From contig MU266394.1 of assembly GCA_021014945.1 (NCBI GenBank), forward strand, positions 1 through 64,000: a stretch of DNA of 64,000 nucleotides, read 5' to 3'. The notes under the pieces were generated by a model, which saw nothing but the letters and a program-made list of their open reading frames with translations, did not search any database and was not told the origin of the DNA. Every line of letters starts with the position of its first letter. Within the stretch, counting starts at the first letter, position 1. This document shows, in pieces, positions 10,140 through 21,394 of this stretch. The position numbers and the translations under genes were made by a program. Source of the stretch: Leucogyrophana mollusca. Its lineage: Eukaryota; Basidiomycota; Agaricomycetes; Boletales.

Positions 10140-12661
10140 TCATGCCTTCTGGAGGCCCGCGCTTCTGCCAACGGTGCTCGCTACACCCGGTAGTTTCATC
10201 CTCGACCCACCAAACGTAGGCGCAGGAAGCCTCGACATCGAAGACGACGCGCCGACGGCCCGGGGGAGCGACGACCCCGCGCCCGCAGCCGCGTACCGCG
10301 AAGGCGGGCGAAGACCCGTCGTCTTCGCGGTAGCAGCAGACTCCGTCGCAACCGCTGCCGCCACTTTGCTCGACGAAGCCCTACCCAGACTCACCGCACC
10401 CGTCGAGCCGGCGTAGCCCGCCACCGGCCGCTGCAACTTGGACCGGAAGCCGCCGGAGCCCTTCTCAGCAGACGGGGCAGGTACTTCGTCCTCAACAACA
10501 CGACAAGGCTCCTTCGCAGCCGCTCGCGTCCCAGAGATACCCGTCAGCTTGCTCCGCAGACTCGCGCGGACGCCCGCCCCGCTCGACGGTTCGGCCACGT
10601 TGGGCTGTTTGGCGGAGGGCTGAATCAGCCCTGGGGGAGGGCGCTGAAGGCCTTTCAATATCGGCCTATGCCTGGGCTGAGCAGGCGCAGCCGACGACGG
10701 TGCGGGGAAGGACAATGCAGTGGCAGGCGCCGATGCTGGTGCCTGCTCCTCGCAGCTATTTGCAGACGAAGCTGCGCTAGACGTGGAGCCGCCCCTGTCG
10801 TGAAGTCTAGGCCGCTTGACGATGCGCAGCGCATGGATGGGAGCTGGCGCTACCAAGGGCTTGTTGATCTTCGGAGGTGTTTGCGCGGAGGGGACAAGCG
10901 AGGTTCGGTCACTGTCCGGTGCTGTTGGGGCAGAGAAAGAGGGGTCGATTTGTGGCGCTTCATGTGGGACTTCCTTCGGTGATAAAGGCTGCGCTACCGT
11001 TGGCTCGTGGCGTTCTCCTGGGCTGAGAGGCGACGAAGCGGCCTGTTTCGGGCTGAATGAGTGGTGTGATGTTGGAGATCGTGGAAGCGCAGAAGAAATA
11101 CTCGATCGCCTGTTCACAGCCTTCGTAGCGGACGCAGGCGCTAGTCACCGTGTCAATTAAGTAGTGAGCAAGTAATCGAGGATACTCACCGTTTTGCACC
11201 ACAGCAGGAGATGCTGGAGCAGTATTAGAACCGGCTTCGACTTCAGGCACTGTAGATCAGAATTAATTGTCCTCAGCATGCCAAGAGGAGCAGCGGAACA
11301 AAACTGACCCTTCTCCACGCGAGATTCACGAGGACTGCATCGAATCGAAGCCCTCAAACCTAGCGAAGCCTCAGAATCAGAGCCGATCAGCACATGTAAT
11401 GCTCCTCACCATTCCCATCAGTGCTCTCGCGTCTCTTGGGTTTCACCTTCTCCTCGCTCGCCTCCTTTTCTCTCACTCGTTTTGCAAGCGCCTCCATCAT
11501 CTCCTCCTCCGCCTGCATATCAAAATCATCAGTCTCACCCAAGAACGAATCCTGGCCAAAGAACGATATCCTGTCGTTCAAAAGGTCGAACGAAGCCTCT
11601 GGACACTGCAGCTGCCAGTTGAAGGAGGAGTGTAAATCAACGGAGGTGCGGCGCGGGTCGAGACTCGATGTGGTGGTGTGGGACCGCGGACGCGCGCGGG
11701 GGGAGAGTCGTGATGGGGAGCTATTTGGTGCTGGAGCGACGGGTGAGTTTTGAGCCTCTGGAACTTCAAAGCGCGTCGAGGGCGGTGACGGGAAAGAGGT
11801 GGACTCGAATAAGTGGGCATTGGTAAGCAGGGCGGCAGACGGAGAAGGAAGTAGATGTGCTGTGGACGATACAAGGGGATCGTCCACCGACGGAGACACC
11901 GTAATAGACGGTGTAGGTGTGCCATTATGTGCGACAAGGTCACGAGTCACAGGTTCCTCGACCTGAGGTCTCACTGACTCTTCGTTGCGACGCGCCGTAA
12001 GATTGATGGCATTGATAACAGACGCGAGCGGTGAGCCTGGTGGCGCAAAGGTGAGGTGATTCGTGCGCACAGCCGTCGCTGGCGACTTGTGGTGGTCGAT
12101 AGTGATTGCGGGGGTCGCATCTGACACCCCAGACAGAGTCTTCAGAGGCACAGGCGTTGCATCTGGAGACAATTCGGCCAACGGCGTGCGCTGAGTATTG
12201 GATGCCTGCTGTGGCGTCCGCGGAACATCTGTTGAGCTGGGCGGCTGTCTGCGCGACGCTGAGATGTGGCCATCAGTCAGGTCTTCAAGGTGCAGCTCGT
12301 CGTCGGACGAGAGGTCCTCTTCTTCCGCAGACTCTTCGGGCCCTCTTGTGATCGTAAGGTCACCCATCAGCTCGGAGGCTTCGTCTACCGAGACCGTAAC
12401 ATCGCCGATGTCCACAAGCCGCTTCCTAAAAGCAGCCGGAGCGTACTGCTTGCTCTGCGCGTGCACCCTATTGAAGAACGCGCTCATCGTGAGCTTGTCA
12501 TCGTCGAGATAGCTCTGCGCATTTTCGCTGTTCAAGTTGTGCGCAGGCTCGGCATTCTCCTTGTCAGAGCCCGAGTCTGGTGTGATGACCTCCCTGCGGG
12601 GCGTCGATGGGGCGTTGAGGGGGTCGAAAAGGCTGAGGACGCTGTATCGTGGGTGATTCAT
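10140..12661 (-). CDS. Disordered Ser/Pro-rich protein with KEN motif
   Basis: Three exons (12661-11410, 11249-11190, 11140-10140) give 770 residues. The junctions are in phase. Intron 2 (11141-11189) is canonical. Intron 1 is 160 nt, so it might conceal a further small exon. The start MNHPRYSVLSLFDPLNAP is the first ATG. The protein is acidic and disordered in the first half and Ala/Ser/Pro-rich and basic at the end. A KEN tripeptide at residues 34-36 (SDKENAEP) and several RxxL sequences resemble APC/C degrons. Basic patches such as PSRYAAAGAGSSLPRA could bind nucleic acid or microtubules. No family was recognised. Together these suggest, weakly, a cell-cycle-regulated protein. Confidence 0.7.
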
Positions 12662-13402
12662 GACGTGTGGTGCGGCGCAGACTGAGAAAACGGGTGTTGA
12701 GTCTGATGAAGCGTGACAAACTCGAACCACACAACCTGTGTGTGACAGGTGGCACAGCTGTGACAGGCGCGTATCTCGACGCGTCTGTCACGCCACGTCA
12801 CGTCTTTTGATCTTCACCAACCCTAGACGCGTGCTGCCCCCCGCAGGGAATGAATATTGAATTCTCATTCACATTCCCGATGCTCGTTTTGTTTCTTACT
12901 CGTTGTGCACTGAAATTATATTGCTCCAAGTTACCTATCTTCCCGGATATGAGGGCTTCCTTGTAAGTATAAGAGATATCCAACGCGGTGCACCTTTACA
13001 ATGGTGCTGTATCCGATTACGATCCTGCGCAAACGTTCATTCCGGCTCATGGATGGTGGTGTGCACCAAGCAGCTTGGGTCCTCCTCAATCTGGCTCGAA
13101 CAAATACTGTGCAAAGGTATCGCACTAGGAGGGACAAACCGTTCGTGTCAGTAGTGCCGCCCCTATGCAGCCTCGGGCGGAGATGCCCTGGGATGGGATT
13201 GTATCACCGACGCCGTATATGTTCTCGTGCTCAGGACTCGTTTCGACAGCGGGGGAAAGCGCGTGTACCTCAAGTCCCAGGGGTGGCACACAGCGGACCT
13301 CAAGTTCCCCCGCACTCGCTGCGTCTATTGTGGACATATTGGATCTGCTTCGCCCGCGATCACACTTGAAAAACTCCGGTCTTGACTTGGTCGTACATTT
13401 AT
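12662..13402. other. Intergenic, no gene recognised
   Basis: Upstream region of the KEN-motif gene and downstream region of SSP4. The short open frames on both strands show no family motif and no signal peptide. Confidence 0.5.
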
Positions 13403-13909
13403 TCACTCGTACTTCTTTAAACTTCTTCCGGTGCATACACTAACGCCAAACTTGGAAAGACCTCGCCTTCGACATGTTGTCCGCAAAGTCCTTTGGGTAG
13501 ACTCCAGGATTGATCCCAACAACGTTGTGACTAGGGCCGGCTGGAAACTCTTGAGCAGACGCTGGACATCAGAAGCAATGGAATACGTACTGCTAATAGC
13601 ACTGGTGGGCACACAATTTTGTTCTGTGAACAGCGATATGACCATGCCCTTCTTTTCTGCCACGTGAAACACGAATGATTGCAGACGGTGATCCACATTC
13701 GAGGGGAAGTTTTGGCACTGCCCTTTGTTGGCGGTGTCTGCGAGCTGCCCATGCCAGACTTTGCTCGAGCCGCCACAATCATGAGTAGAATAAACCGCTA
13801 GTCCCCAGTTGTCATTTTTACCGATCGTCACCGATTTGGGACAGGCCGCAGTGGCAAGGCCAGCAGCGGCAAGAAGGGCAATGGCGGGTTGACCGAACTT
13901 CATAAGCAT
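13403..13909 (-). CDS. Small secreted protein, divergent relative (SSP4)
   Basis: This encodes up to 168 residues in one exon. Translation may start at 13909 (MLMKFG) or 13903 (MKFG); both precede a signal peptide ending around LATAAC. The mature region keeps the family layout: WGLAVYSTHDC, a WHGQL block in place of FYGT, a central Cys, LQSFVFHV, an LFTEQNC strand and LLKSF near the C-terminus. It lacks the intron of SSP1-3. About 45 residues after LLKSF have no counterpart in the others, so the true end may lie earlier through an unrecognised splice. A ttatatat element at 14025-14032 reads as a TATA box on this strand. It is about 4 kb from the main array and on the opposite strand. Confidence 0.7.
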   Translation of the reverse strand: MLMKFGQPAIALLAAAGLATAACPKSVTIGKNDNWGLAVYSTHDCGGSSKVWHGQLADTANKGQCQNFPSNVDHRLQSFVFHVAEKKGMVISLFTEQNCVPTSAISSTYSIASDVQRLLKSFQPALVTTLLGSILESTQRTLRTTCRRRGLSKFGVSVCTGRSLKKYE

Positions 13910-14781
13910 GTTACTGGAGCTCTCGTCAACGGATGACCAAGGTGACGAGGAAACCAAGGCGTACCTAGTAGTGGCTGTTGAAAGAGTGGTGGTGATTGTG
14001 TTGAAGCTATGGAGGGACGATCTCTTATATATGCACGACATACATCCATATCGCGTTAGCCGGGCTGTAATCCACTGGATCCCATCCGCAATATCACGAG
14101 GATTAGCAGGCGCATGGAAAGAAACGGACATCGAGACACTATCTAGACCCGTCATTGGTTGATGACTTGATGGTGGTGGTAGCTAAGCGAACTGAGGACG
14201 GTGTTTTTGCCAAACCTGGATGATAGCATGCGTTTGAAGCGAGCGTGGAGTTTACAGTAGTCAGGTCGAGCTACGATACATCAAATAACTCTCTGGGGCC
14301 AGGAGTATCAGCATGTGCAATGCGGAGTAGTCATTGCCAGCCATTACCCTGTAAACAACTTGACGGAGGCCAAGTGTCCGGCTGTTGGTGGTGCGGCTAC
14401 TCCCGACCCGCACTTGGGGAGCATCATACAGTTCATACCTTACCATCTTGAGTGCGCCTTCGCGACAACAGGGCCCTGGCGAGAGGACGCTGGAGCCCGC
14501 TGGAGCACTAAGACCGTGGCTTCGAAGTGCTCCGCAGCTCGGCCTCAGTCACTAGGGGCCCGTAACTCACCGAGAGCCTGAGGTCGCCGAGCCCCGGCCT
14601 GGTGGCCATGCTTTAACGGTACTAGGGCTGAAGTACACGACAGCGTCATCGGTTCGCCCATGCAATGTCACAGCGAATAGTTCAATAGGCCATGTTATCG
14701 GCGAAAACACAGATAGCGCCACTTACACACGAGTGCAGATATCTGAAAACCGTCTAGTTCTTGGAGATAACTGGAGATGGC
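13910..14781. other. Intergenic, SSP4 promoter side
   Basis: This contains the likely SSP4 TATA box (minus strand, 14025-14032). Nothing else was recognised between SSP4 and the COQ4 stop. Confidence 0.5.
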
Positions 14782-15836
14782 TTAGACCCTGGCTTCTGTC
14801 TGACGGGGAGGGGCGTGCGACACAGGTGGGGGGTTCCATACACCCAGCTCCATCTGCAGTTCTTTCAAATCCTGCGCCCACCTCTCCTCCCAATAAACTG
14901 TAAGTAGGCACCTTCCATGACTGCCGCATCGCATCGCCCATGGCACATACTCCTTCCATAAGCGCTCCCTCTGCGCTGGCTTCAGGCGCACGGCGGCGCC
15001 CAGCGCAAAAGCAGTCATCGGGAAGCCAAGGTTCGTAAACTCGAAGGCTTTGAGCGCGAGCTCGGGAAGAGCAGAGACACGTAGGGAGAACAGAGCGTGG
15101 TAGAAGTCATGGGTTTCACGGTAGCGTTGCATGACATAGGCAAGTTCAGGGTCGGATATGTAGTGCACCTGTTGATCATCAACCGGTTTGTGAGCGTTTA
15201 TGGCTGATAGTTGACGATACGAACGGGTTCTCGCGAATCAGGCGTGACGCGACAGCCGTCCAGCCAGCCAATGTATGCACGTCCGAATGTCCCATCCGGT
15301 AGCTCTCTCAGCTTGTCCATATTGAGGGTCTTCGAATTTATCCGCGGACGCTCTTTCAATATGCGACGACCCTCGGGGGAGTCAAGCATAATGTCACGCA
15401 GCCGTGTCAGTGTTGATCCAGCGGTAGTTTCGCCCAGGGCTGCAACCATGTCTGTTCTTTTCACTTCAGGAGGCTGGGACAAATGATAAACAGCGGACTG
15501 GCGCTCACCGCCTCGCCTTGGGTCTGCCAGAGCCATAAGGGCGGAACCGACAGCCAGGAACGCATTTTGAAATGCGGTCAGTGGGACGTGCCCGGGGTAG
15601 GCTGGCTGTGAGTGGGGACCGGTGTGGATGAAACGCCTGTTCCGTGTCTGTGCTAGTCGATCGACGACGACGCAAGACGATAAGAACCGTGTAGGCAAGT
15701 TGTCGTTTGGAAACGTAGAATAGGACCGACCGGGAATTCTAGAGTTCCATGCGCAAATCGATGTTAATAGCGACGGCAGAGGCTGGTTGTAAGCAATCCG
15801 TTGCAAGGCCCGAGAAGATGAAGCAAATCCCTGCAT
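14782..15836 (-). CDS. COQ4: COQ4, ubiquinone biosynthesis protein (mitochondrial)
   Basis: COQ4 works in coenzyme Q biosynthesis at the matrix face of the inner mitochondrial membrane, where it organises the CoQ synthome. Recent work implicates it in processing of the C1 position of the ring. Exons are 15836-15509, 15451-15216 and 15168-14782, giving 316 residues, normal for the family. The N-terminal ~75 residues are Arg/Ser-rich and form a plausible targeting sequence. The family signatures follow: YPGHVPLTAFQNAFLAVGSA, ETTAGSTLTRLRDIML, RELPDGTFGRAYIGWL and MRCGSHGRCLLTVYWEERW. The metal site H-D-x2-H-x11-E is intact (H208, D209, H212, E224). The first intron is 57 nt, without a stop, and could be misread as coding. 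The second starts with the weaker gtcaac donor, but splicing restores the contiguous family sequence. The start is the first ATG. Confidence 0.95.
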
Positions 15837-16351
15837 CACACTGCACAGATATAATTGTAGCTTGTTACAGTGGAACTGCCAGTGGCCATGGAAGGCAAGT
15901 GGAATCGACACGGGTGGCCCTAACCTTAACCTTAGCAGTCATACATTCAATTCGCCGCCACTACAAGTTGTCCCCTCGCCGGAACAGCACCTGCCAAGAT
16001 TCATGCCACTATGGCTTTGAGCGTCGTGGCTCGACAATCCTTTGTGACCGCTGTCTTAATTGACCTGCGATGCACACGCGCAGAGCAGTAAAGCAGCGTC
16101 GCCTTCACAATAATAGGCTGATGTCGCCACCTCGACCACCAGTGTGGACTTTGGGGCTGTGGTTAGATCAAGGACTTTGTGGTCGGTCAATGCATCCACA
16201 GCTGTCAAAGCGCGCCTCCACACTGTCCACCGCACTATAAATGCGTCGTCCGCCTCTCGGGATGCCTCCAACGGACATCCTTCTGTCCTCCATCCCCCAT
16301 AGATCCCCTCCGTTCATCTCAGGCTAGTTGTGTAGCCTTCCTCCCAGGATC
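15837..16351. promoter_or_regulatory. Divergent promoter region, COQ4 / zinc-finger gene
   Basis: This lies between two divergent genes. A tataaat at 16236-16242 sits about 110 bases before the ATG at 16352. No gene was recognised. Confidence 0.5.
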
Positions 16352-17771
16352 ATGTCCGTCGCCACTACCACGGGATTCAACCCTGATCATGTTGTTCATT
16401 CCGGGAATCAGCGCAAAACGCGTGTCCATGCCCACGTTGATATAGAACATACCGCCAAAAGACATGCTGGTATCTTCAAGCATCTTGACATACCGGAAAG
16501 TGTTGACGCTGGGTCGGACGAGGGAGAATCTACCGACGACTGCACCGACACCGAATCCAACTGGGAGTACGTTGCCCCTAGGCTAGCTGAATCAATATCC
16601 GGTGGCAGCGACAGCACGAGCAAAACTTGTGTCGCCCAAACTGAACTGAGCGCAGCGCAAGCTATTGTGGCACACTATCGCGCTGCTCAGTTGGAAGAGG
16701 CTTGCTCTCGTAACGAGGTGCAGGAGAAAGACCTTCCTCAGATCCCCGACGATGCACGGTCAATGTATACGCTCGCATCCTCGCCTGCTGAAGCACAGTC
16801 TGGCTTGGACATGTTGTGGCGTCCGGAACCCAAAGTGCGCCTCCGTCGCAACGACAATCAAGACCTAGCCGAAGCTGTAGGTTGCCTTGATCTCTCTGTA
16901 TGGTCCCTGGAACTCACCGCCGTCCTCCTAGCAATCGGAGGCCTTGCTGGTCATGCACCGCGTTGGGCTTAGTCCCACCGACAAAATATATTGTCAACGT
17001 CCCAACTGCAGCGACCTCCTCCGCAATGTCGACGCACTGAAGTACCATATCCATATCCATAATATTGGGGATGCAGTGGATGCCCTTAGTACCCGGTCCT
17101 CCGTTACTTCGTGCACTACCTTGGGAAGTGACGCATCACACCGTAGGGGTGCTCACAACGCGCGACGGAGACACATGAGGTCTAAAACCTCTGTCGAGGC
17201 CCCCACCCCTACACATCACAAGACAAACTCAAGTATCGCTGCATTTCCCGTTTCTACATCCAAAAATAATGTCAAGCCTCGCACATTGTCTCCTCGCGGG
17301 AGCCCCGATAGCCTTGCGCACAGCCTCGCTGTGTTCCCCGTGTCGCCCTGCTCTCCCGGCCAGGCCCGAGCGCTTTCACCTTCCCCACGCAGCCCAACCC
17401 CCTCGCGTGGCCGTCGCACCCGTAAGGACACTATGACCTCCAGCAATAACAGTCACGGCTACAACGCCAGCATTGCTGCGATCCTGTCTCCACCGACATC
17501 TCCTGCTCCGAGCATCAGGGGTCGGAGCGTGCTTACACCACAGGCGAACCTACCCTTCGTAACTTCACCTCACCATAAGGGTCTGCTCTCCCCTCGGGCC
17601 AGTCCTGAGAGAGACCTCAAAAAGGCGACTAACCCCATGCGGGCGTTGAGTCCTGCTAGAGCGATGAGCCCCATCAGAGGTGAGTCTTTAATGTACTTCG
17701 CGTGCTCGGCAGCACAGGCTTATTCAGTGCTCCAGATGGTCTCAGGCGCGTGCTTTCGATTGGGTGCTTGA
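16352..17771 (+). CDS. Ser/Pro-rich protein with a C2H2-like zinc finger
   Basis: Exon 1 is 16352-16876 and exon 2 starts at 16932 after a 55-nt intron; the frames join cleanly. A second donor (gtgagt at 17680) ends exon 2. Acceptors at 17727, 17735 or 17745 give C-termini ending at 17771 or 17782, so the last few residues are uncertain. The product is about 440 residues. A finger of the form C-x4-C-x12-H-x3-H lies just after the first junction (YCQRPNCSD ... YHIHIH). The N-terminal half is acidic. The C-terminal half is rich in SP motifs (SPRGSP, SPSPRSPTPS, SPARAMSP), typical of proline-directed phosphorylation. Nuclear or nucleic-acid binding is plausible but not shown. No named family was recognised. 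Confidence 0.7.
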
Positions 17772-17782
17772 ATGGCCCATAA

Positions 17783-19003
17783 ACCATCTGCCGACTGGCG
17801 CCCCTCGGTGGGTATTTCTTAAATATCTGGCTGCGCCGGATTTCTTCTTCGTTGGCGGATCCATTTGTAGCGATTATACCTCTATATTCCCCAAGTACCA
17901 CTGTATACCATCCATTTTACTCACATGTTCCTTCCTCTGTATTGTATCTTTGTTGTATTCAGTTTGACCACCCTCTACTTGCTACTCTGCTTCTACCCTG
18001 TATCTTATAGTTATTTCCCCTTGATCCATTTCCCTAGATTTTTTGTGATCAGTGTTCTTTTGTCTATCTTAATCCTTCCGCGATATACCCTGCTGAACCC
18101 AGATTTTCAAAATATTGAACACTATGGTGGGCCACCAAGTAACGTATATACTAGACGGGTGTTGAAGGGTGTCGATGGCGATGGCGTGCCCTAGGTCAAA
18201 GGAAGTTTTTCATCACTCACGACTTCACTGTAGCTAGCGGAGGTCTATCAGAGTCATTGGTGGAGCGTAGTTTCAGGAGCGCTCTTGAGCAAGAAGACCA
18301 GGTGCATCAAGTCGCGATCGCCTGAGCAGCAAAGGAAGGCAGTTCGTCAGTCGATGGTAAAGGCACGAAGATCATAGCAATACCGTAGATGACTCAGGTT
18401 CCCATTCCGTGTAGATCACCCAAGGCTTATCGTAGCGCATTTCCAAGCAAGGGAAGTGGTCTGGTCCTGGTGGCAGTGGTGGGACCACAGAAGACCTAAT
18501 CCCCTGAAGCATGTACAGTTACTTACTCTCCACGCTAACAAACCAGAACTTTCAGGCGGATGTCCATAGAGTGAGGGGTTCAGTGAGGCCGGGTTGCGCG
18601 AAGACGGCAAACTTCACCGCGTCCCTCCTTACCTTCGATATATACCTCTCATCAGGTCCAAACATGTTTTGTGCGATCCTCTTCGTTTATATAGCAAAAA
18701 GTTTCAGAGGAAGCCTTGTAGTGCCATTGTTTCGACAGGCGACGGGGGACACAGTGACACTAACCACAACTTCTCCGACTGTGCGCTCTTCATGGGCACA
18801 GCTAGTGGATTATGTATCTGTAGGCGCTGCATAGAACCAAAGCGTCAAATCGAAGCCGGGTGGCAGAAAGTGAGGTTCCACAGGGCTCCACGGTGAAGCA
18901 GGTCGTGCTATCGTCTAAATTATCAACCAATAATAAATTTGCAGTCTCACACTATACTCGTACATAATCCATGCCTTCGAATCCGTTCTGTATAACCCTA
19001 AAC
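17783..19003. other. Intergenic, no gene recognised
   Basis: 17,850-18,100 is pyrimidine-rich and AT-rich, fitting a 3' UTR. Small open frames at 18511-18896 contain a few Cys residues but lack the zinc-module pattern of the neighbouring genes and were not called. Confidence 0.5.
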
Positions 19004-20473
19004 TCAAGGTGAAGCCGCCTTTTTCGCCAAAGCAGCGCAGGTTTTCGAGCAGTAAGGGTGGTTGCCGTACTTCGGTTTAGTGTGGCAATGCTGTAAGATA
19101 ACAACTCATAGATCAGGACTGTGGTAACGTGGACAGGGCTAAGAGCTTATACACACCTCACACTTCTTTGCTGCCTCTGTAGCGCAAGTTCTGCCACAAT
19201 ATCGGTGTGTCTGATACTTGGGTTTTTGGTGACAAAACTGAGATTGATGTCAAATTATCTTTTGGTGGAGAGCATGACGTCGGACGTACATCACACAAGC
19301 TCTTGTCTCGTGAAGCAGGAGCGCGAGGAGCTGCCACTGGAGGTGCTCCGTAGATCGAGGTGCGTTGCGCAGGATTGCCACCAGAGATGAGTGACGTCAG
19401 GTCTTGAAGTGAAAAACGGTTAGTGTTATGGCTAACGTTCGGGAGGCGGCCTGGGTCGTTTTCGTGGCCTATAAACGGCGACGGAAAAGAGTGCCAGCGT
19501 CAATATCTCGCGCCCCGCTGACAGAGTCAATAGCACTCACGCATTTCGTCGCGTAGCCTTTCCAGGGCTTTTCCGAGTTCGTTACGCCCGGAGCCGTCCG
19601 CGCCGATGCCCCAAAAGTAATCTTTTGGAGAATCCTAAATGAAAACCCTGAGGAGGTGATTTTAGAAACATGAATGACAACTCGCCTCTATCAGCTCTGC
19701 GTCCCCTGTGCCCAGAAGCATGGCTTTCAGGCCAGCGTGTTGTTCAAACTTGAGTCGAATGGTTGCTTCCATCTGTAGTCTCTGCGGTGAGCCTGCAACC
19801 CCGAATGTGGCAAGGAAGATAGGTACCTTCTCCACATTCACTTGCCTCCAGTCCGAACGTACCCAGCTCTGATATTGGTGAGCTAGGTCGAAAGCTGCGC
19901 TCGGCCTCTCCCCGCAGTTTCGAATCACTTCCGCTATTTCTGGGTGGGCATCCAAGAACTAACCGTTTCACGAAACCAGACATGGCACATTAGCCACCTG
20001 ACAACACAGGTGATGTTTGCCAAGAAACGCACCTTGAACGACTGAAACAAATGCTCACTCGTTGGATACCTTTTCTGGTCGTGGACAACATCGTGGGGGG
20101 AGAAGTTGGTGAATTCGTAGAATGGCTTGTCTTTGTCGTAGAATAAGACACGGTCGCGACCTCCGGAGTGGAAAGGTGCCGCCGAAACACCAACGGGAGT
20201 TGTTGGCGCAGTGAGAGGAGGGTAATATGGGTCACCACCAGCTGGTCCTGGTGCAGGGCCTTGAGGAGGCTTTAGACTGGGACCGTGACTGTCAAGGGAG
20301 CTTTGAGTTTCAATAACTGGAGAAACGAGTCAAGGCATTGCTTACCTCGGTGAAGCCGAGTAAAACTGCGTCACCGGTCTTCCCTTGCGCCCTCCAGAGG
20401 ATGGTCGCTGAGTCGTCGGTGTTGCCAGTCCAAACATACTTGCAACCTTTAGGGCCAAGCGTGAGTCGAGCAT
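19004..20473 (-). CDS. NADAR (DUF1768) protein with two C-terminal Cys/His modules
   Basis: NADAR-fold proteins (DUF1768, YbiA/RibX type) are N-glycosidases; some remove ADP-ribose from modified nucleobases. Exons are 20473-20346, 20288-20033, 19958-19827, 19772-19686, 19634-19541, 19468-19290, 19237-19157 and 19090-19004, giving 347 residues. NADAR signatures span ~88-232: FYDKDKPFYEFTNFSP, YPTSEHLFQSFK, RPSAAFDLA, KFEQH, LLGTGDAEL, DSPKDYFWGIGADGSGRNEL. Two modules follow, CDFCHQKPKY...THRYCGRTC (291-310) and CEHCHTKPKY...NHPYCSKTC (318-337). A phase-0 intron splits the CxxC of each. The fourth intron (19635-19685) is GC-AG. The start is uncertain: ATGs at 20473 or 20437 are possible, and the frame stays open upstream through a hydrophobic stretch (TILYILLTVAVVLLG). 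The neighbouring PARP-type genes suggest a role in ADP-ribose signalling. Confidence 0.88.
19635..19685 (-). other. GC-AG intron in the NADAR gene
   Basis: The donor is GAG|gcgagt and the acceptor tttag|GAT. Using GC instead of GT joins the invariant family string TGDAELIE to DSPKDYFWG exactly. No GT donor nearby does so. Confidence 0.75.
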
Positions 20474-21394
20474 TCCCAGGAGCACAACGGCAACGGTAAG
20501 TAAGATATAGAGAATCGTAAGTGGAGTTTTGTGTGAAGAAAGTGAGCTTGAGTAAGGCCGTACTATGTTGAGAGTGAACGCACCTGGTACTGTGACTTCT
20601 ATACTTATATGCCTTGCACTTGAAGGCGATACGTGGAAAGGCTCCCCAAAAGGATTATCTGTCTTTATGTAGTCTTGTGTTCCAGACTGCCTGCAATCGC
20701 CACGGCTGGGGCGTATCACAAAGCCGAAAAAGAGGAACGAGACTCATATCGGATGCCTTGAGGAATCAGAGGATGAAGACAACATGCATTTTGCTGTGAA
20801 ATTGCCGCTTCCGGCTATCTCCTTGGCTTGAACCTTGACCACAACGTTGTTTCTGCAGCATGGACACCTCCATTCCTACGCCACGCGAATAATGGCTGGA
20901 TCATGGACCGGAAAGATGGCTACCATCGCTTAAGGGGTCAAAGCGCAGGACCTGAGCCAGGTGTAGTAACAGGATACAGTCTGAGGACCCTCAGCAGAGG
21001 ATGCCCCTTCGCCCTTCCCTTTTGCTGAGTCGCTACCCAGACAAGTTCCAGCAATCAAGGTTGTTCGAACCTGCCCGACCCGTGTCATACGTGTCCTCAT
21101 CTTTCCAGCTCTAGCTCTCATCACGACTGCATGATTAATAAAATGGTGCAGCGCCGTGGCACCGTAGGCTCTTCAGTTGTTGTGCGGCTGGAAACACGTT
21201 GCAACCTCACCACGATTTGACGAACACTCGCACTGATGCAGTGTCACTCTACTGGACACGCGGGATGGATATACGATAGGTACAATGCCAGCGCTGTTTA
21301 CACGCGCCGAAGCTTTCAGCCGCATCCTCGTTAGCGCGCTATCGATATATTACTGCTGACGCTCAACACGATATACCAACCTATCCACTCCATC
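20474..21394. promoter_or_regulatory. Divergent promoter region of the ADP-ribose cluster
   Basis: A 921-base gap between the NADAR start and the ATG of the first PARP-type gene. Head-to-head arrangement allows co-regulation. No other gene was recognised. The last ~60 bases before 21395 hold a gatatattactgctgac word that may contain a TATA-like element. Confidence 0.45.

Noticed and set aside
11250..11409. Extra microexon inside the first intron of the KEN-motif gene
   Set aside because: A 26-nt candidate with plausible borders was tried, but it breaks the frame of the next exon. The single 160-nt intron keeps the frame.
18511..18896. Cys-containing open frames as a further copy of the Cys/His module
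   Set aside because: Cys spacing does not match CxxCHxKPKY, and no KPKY or THxYC words are present.
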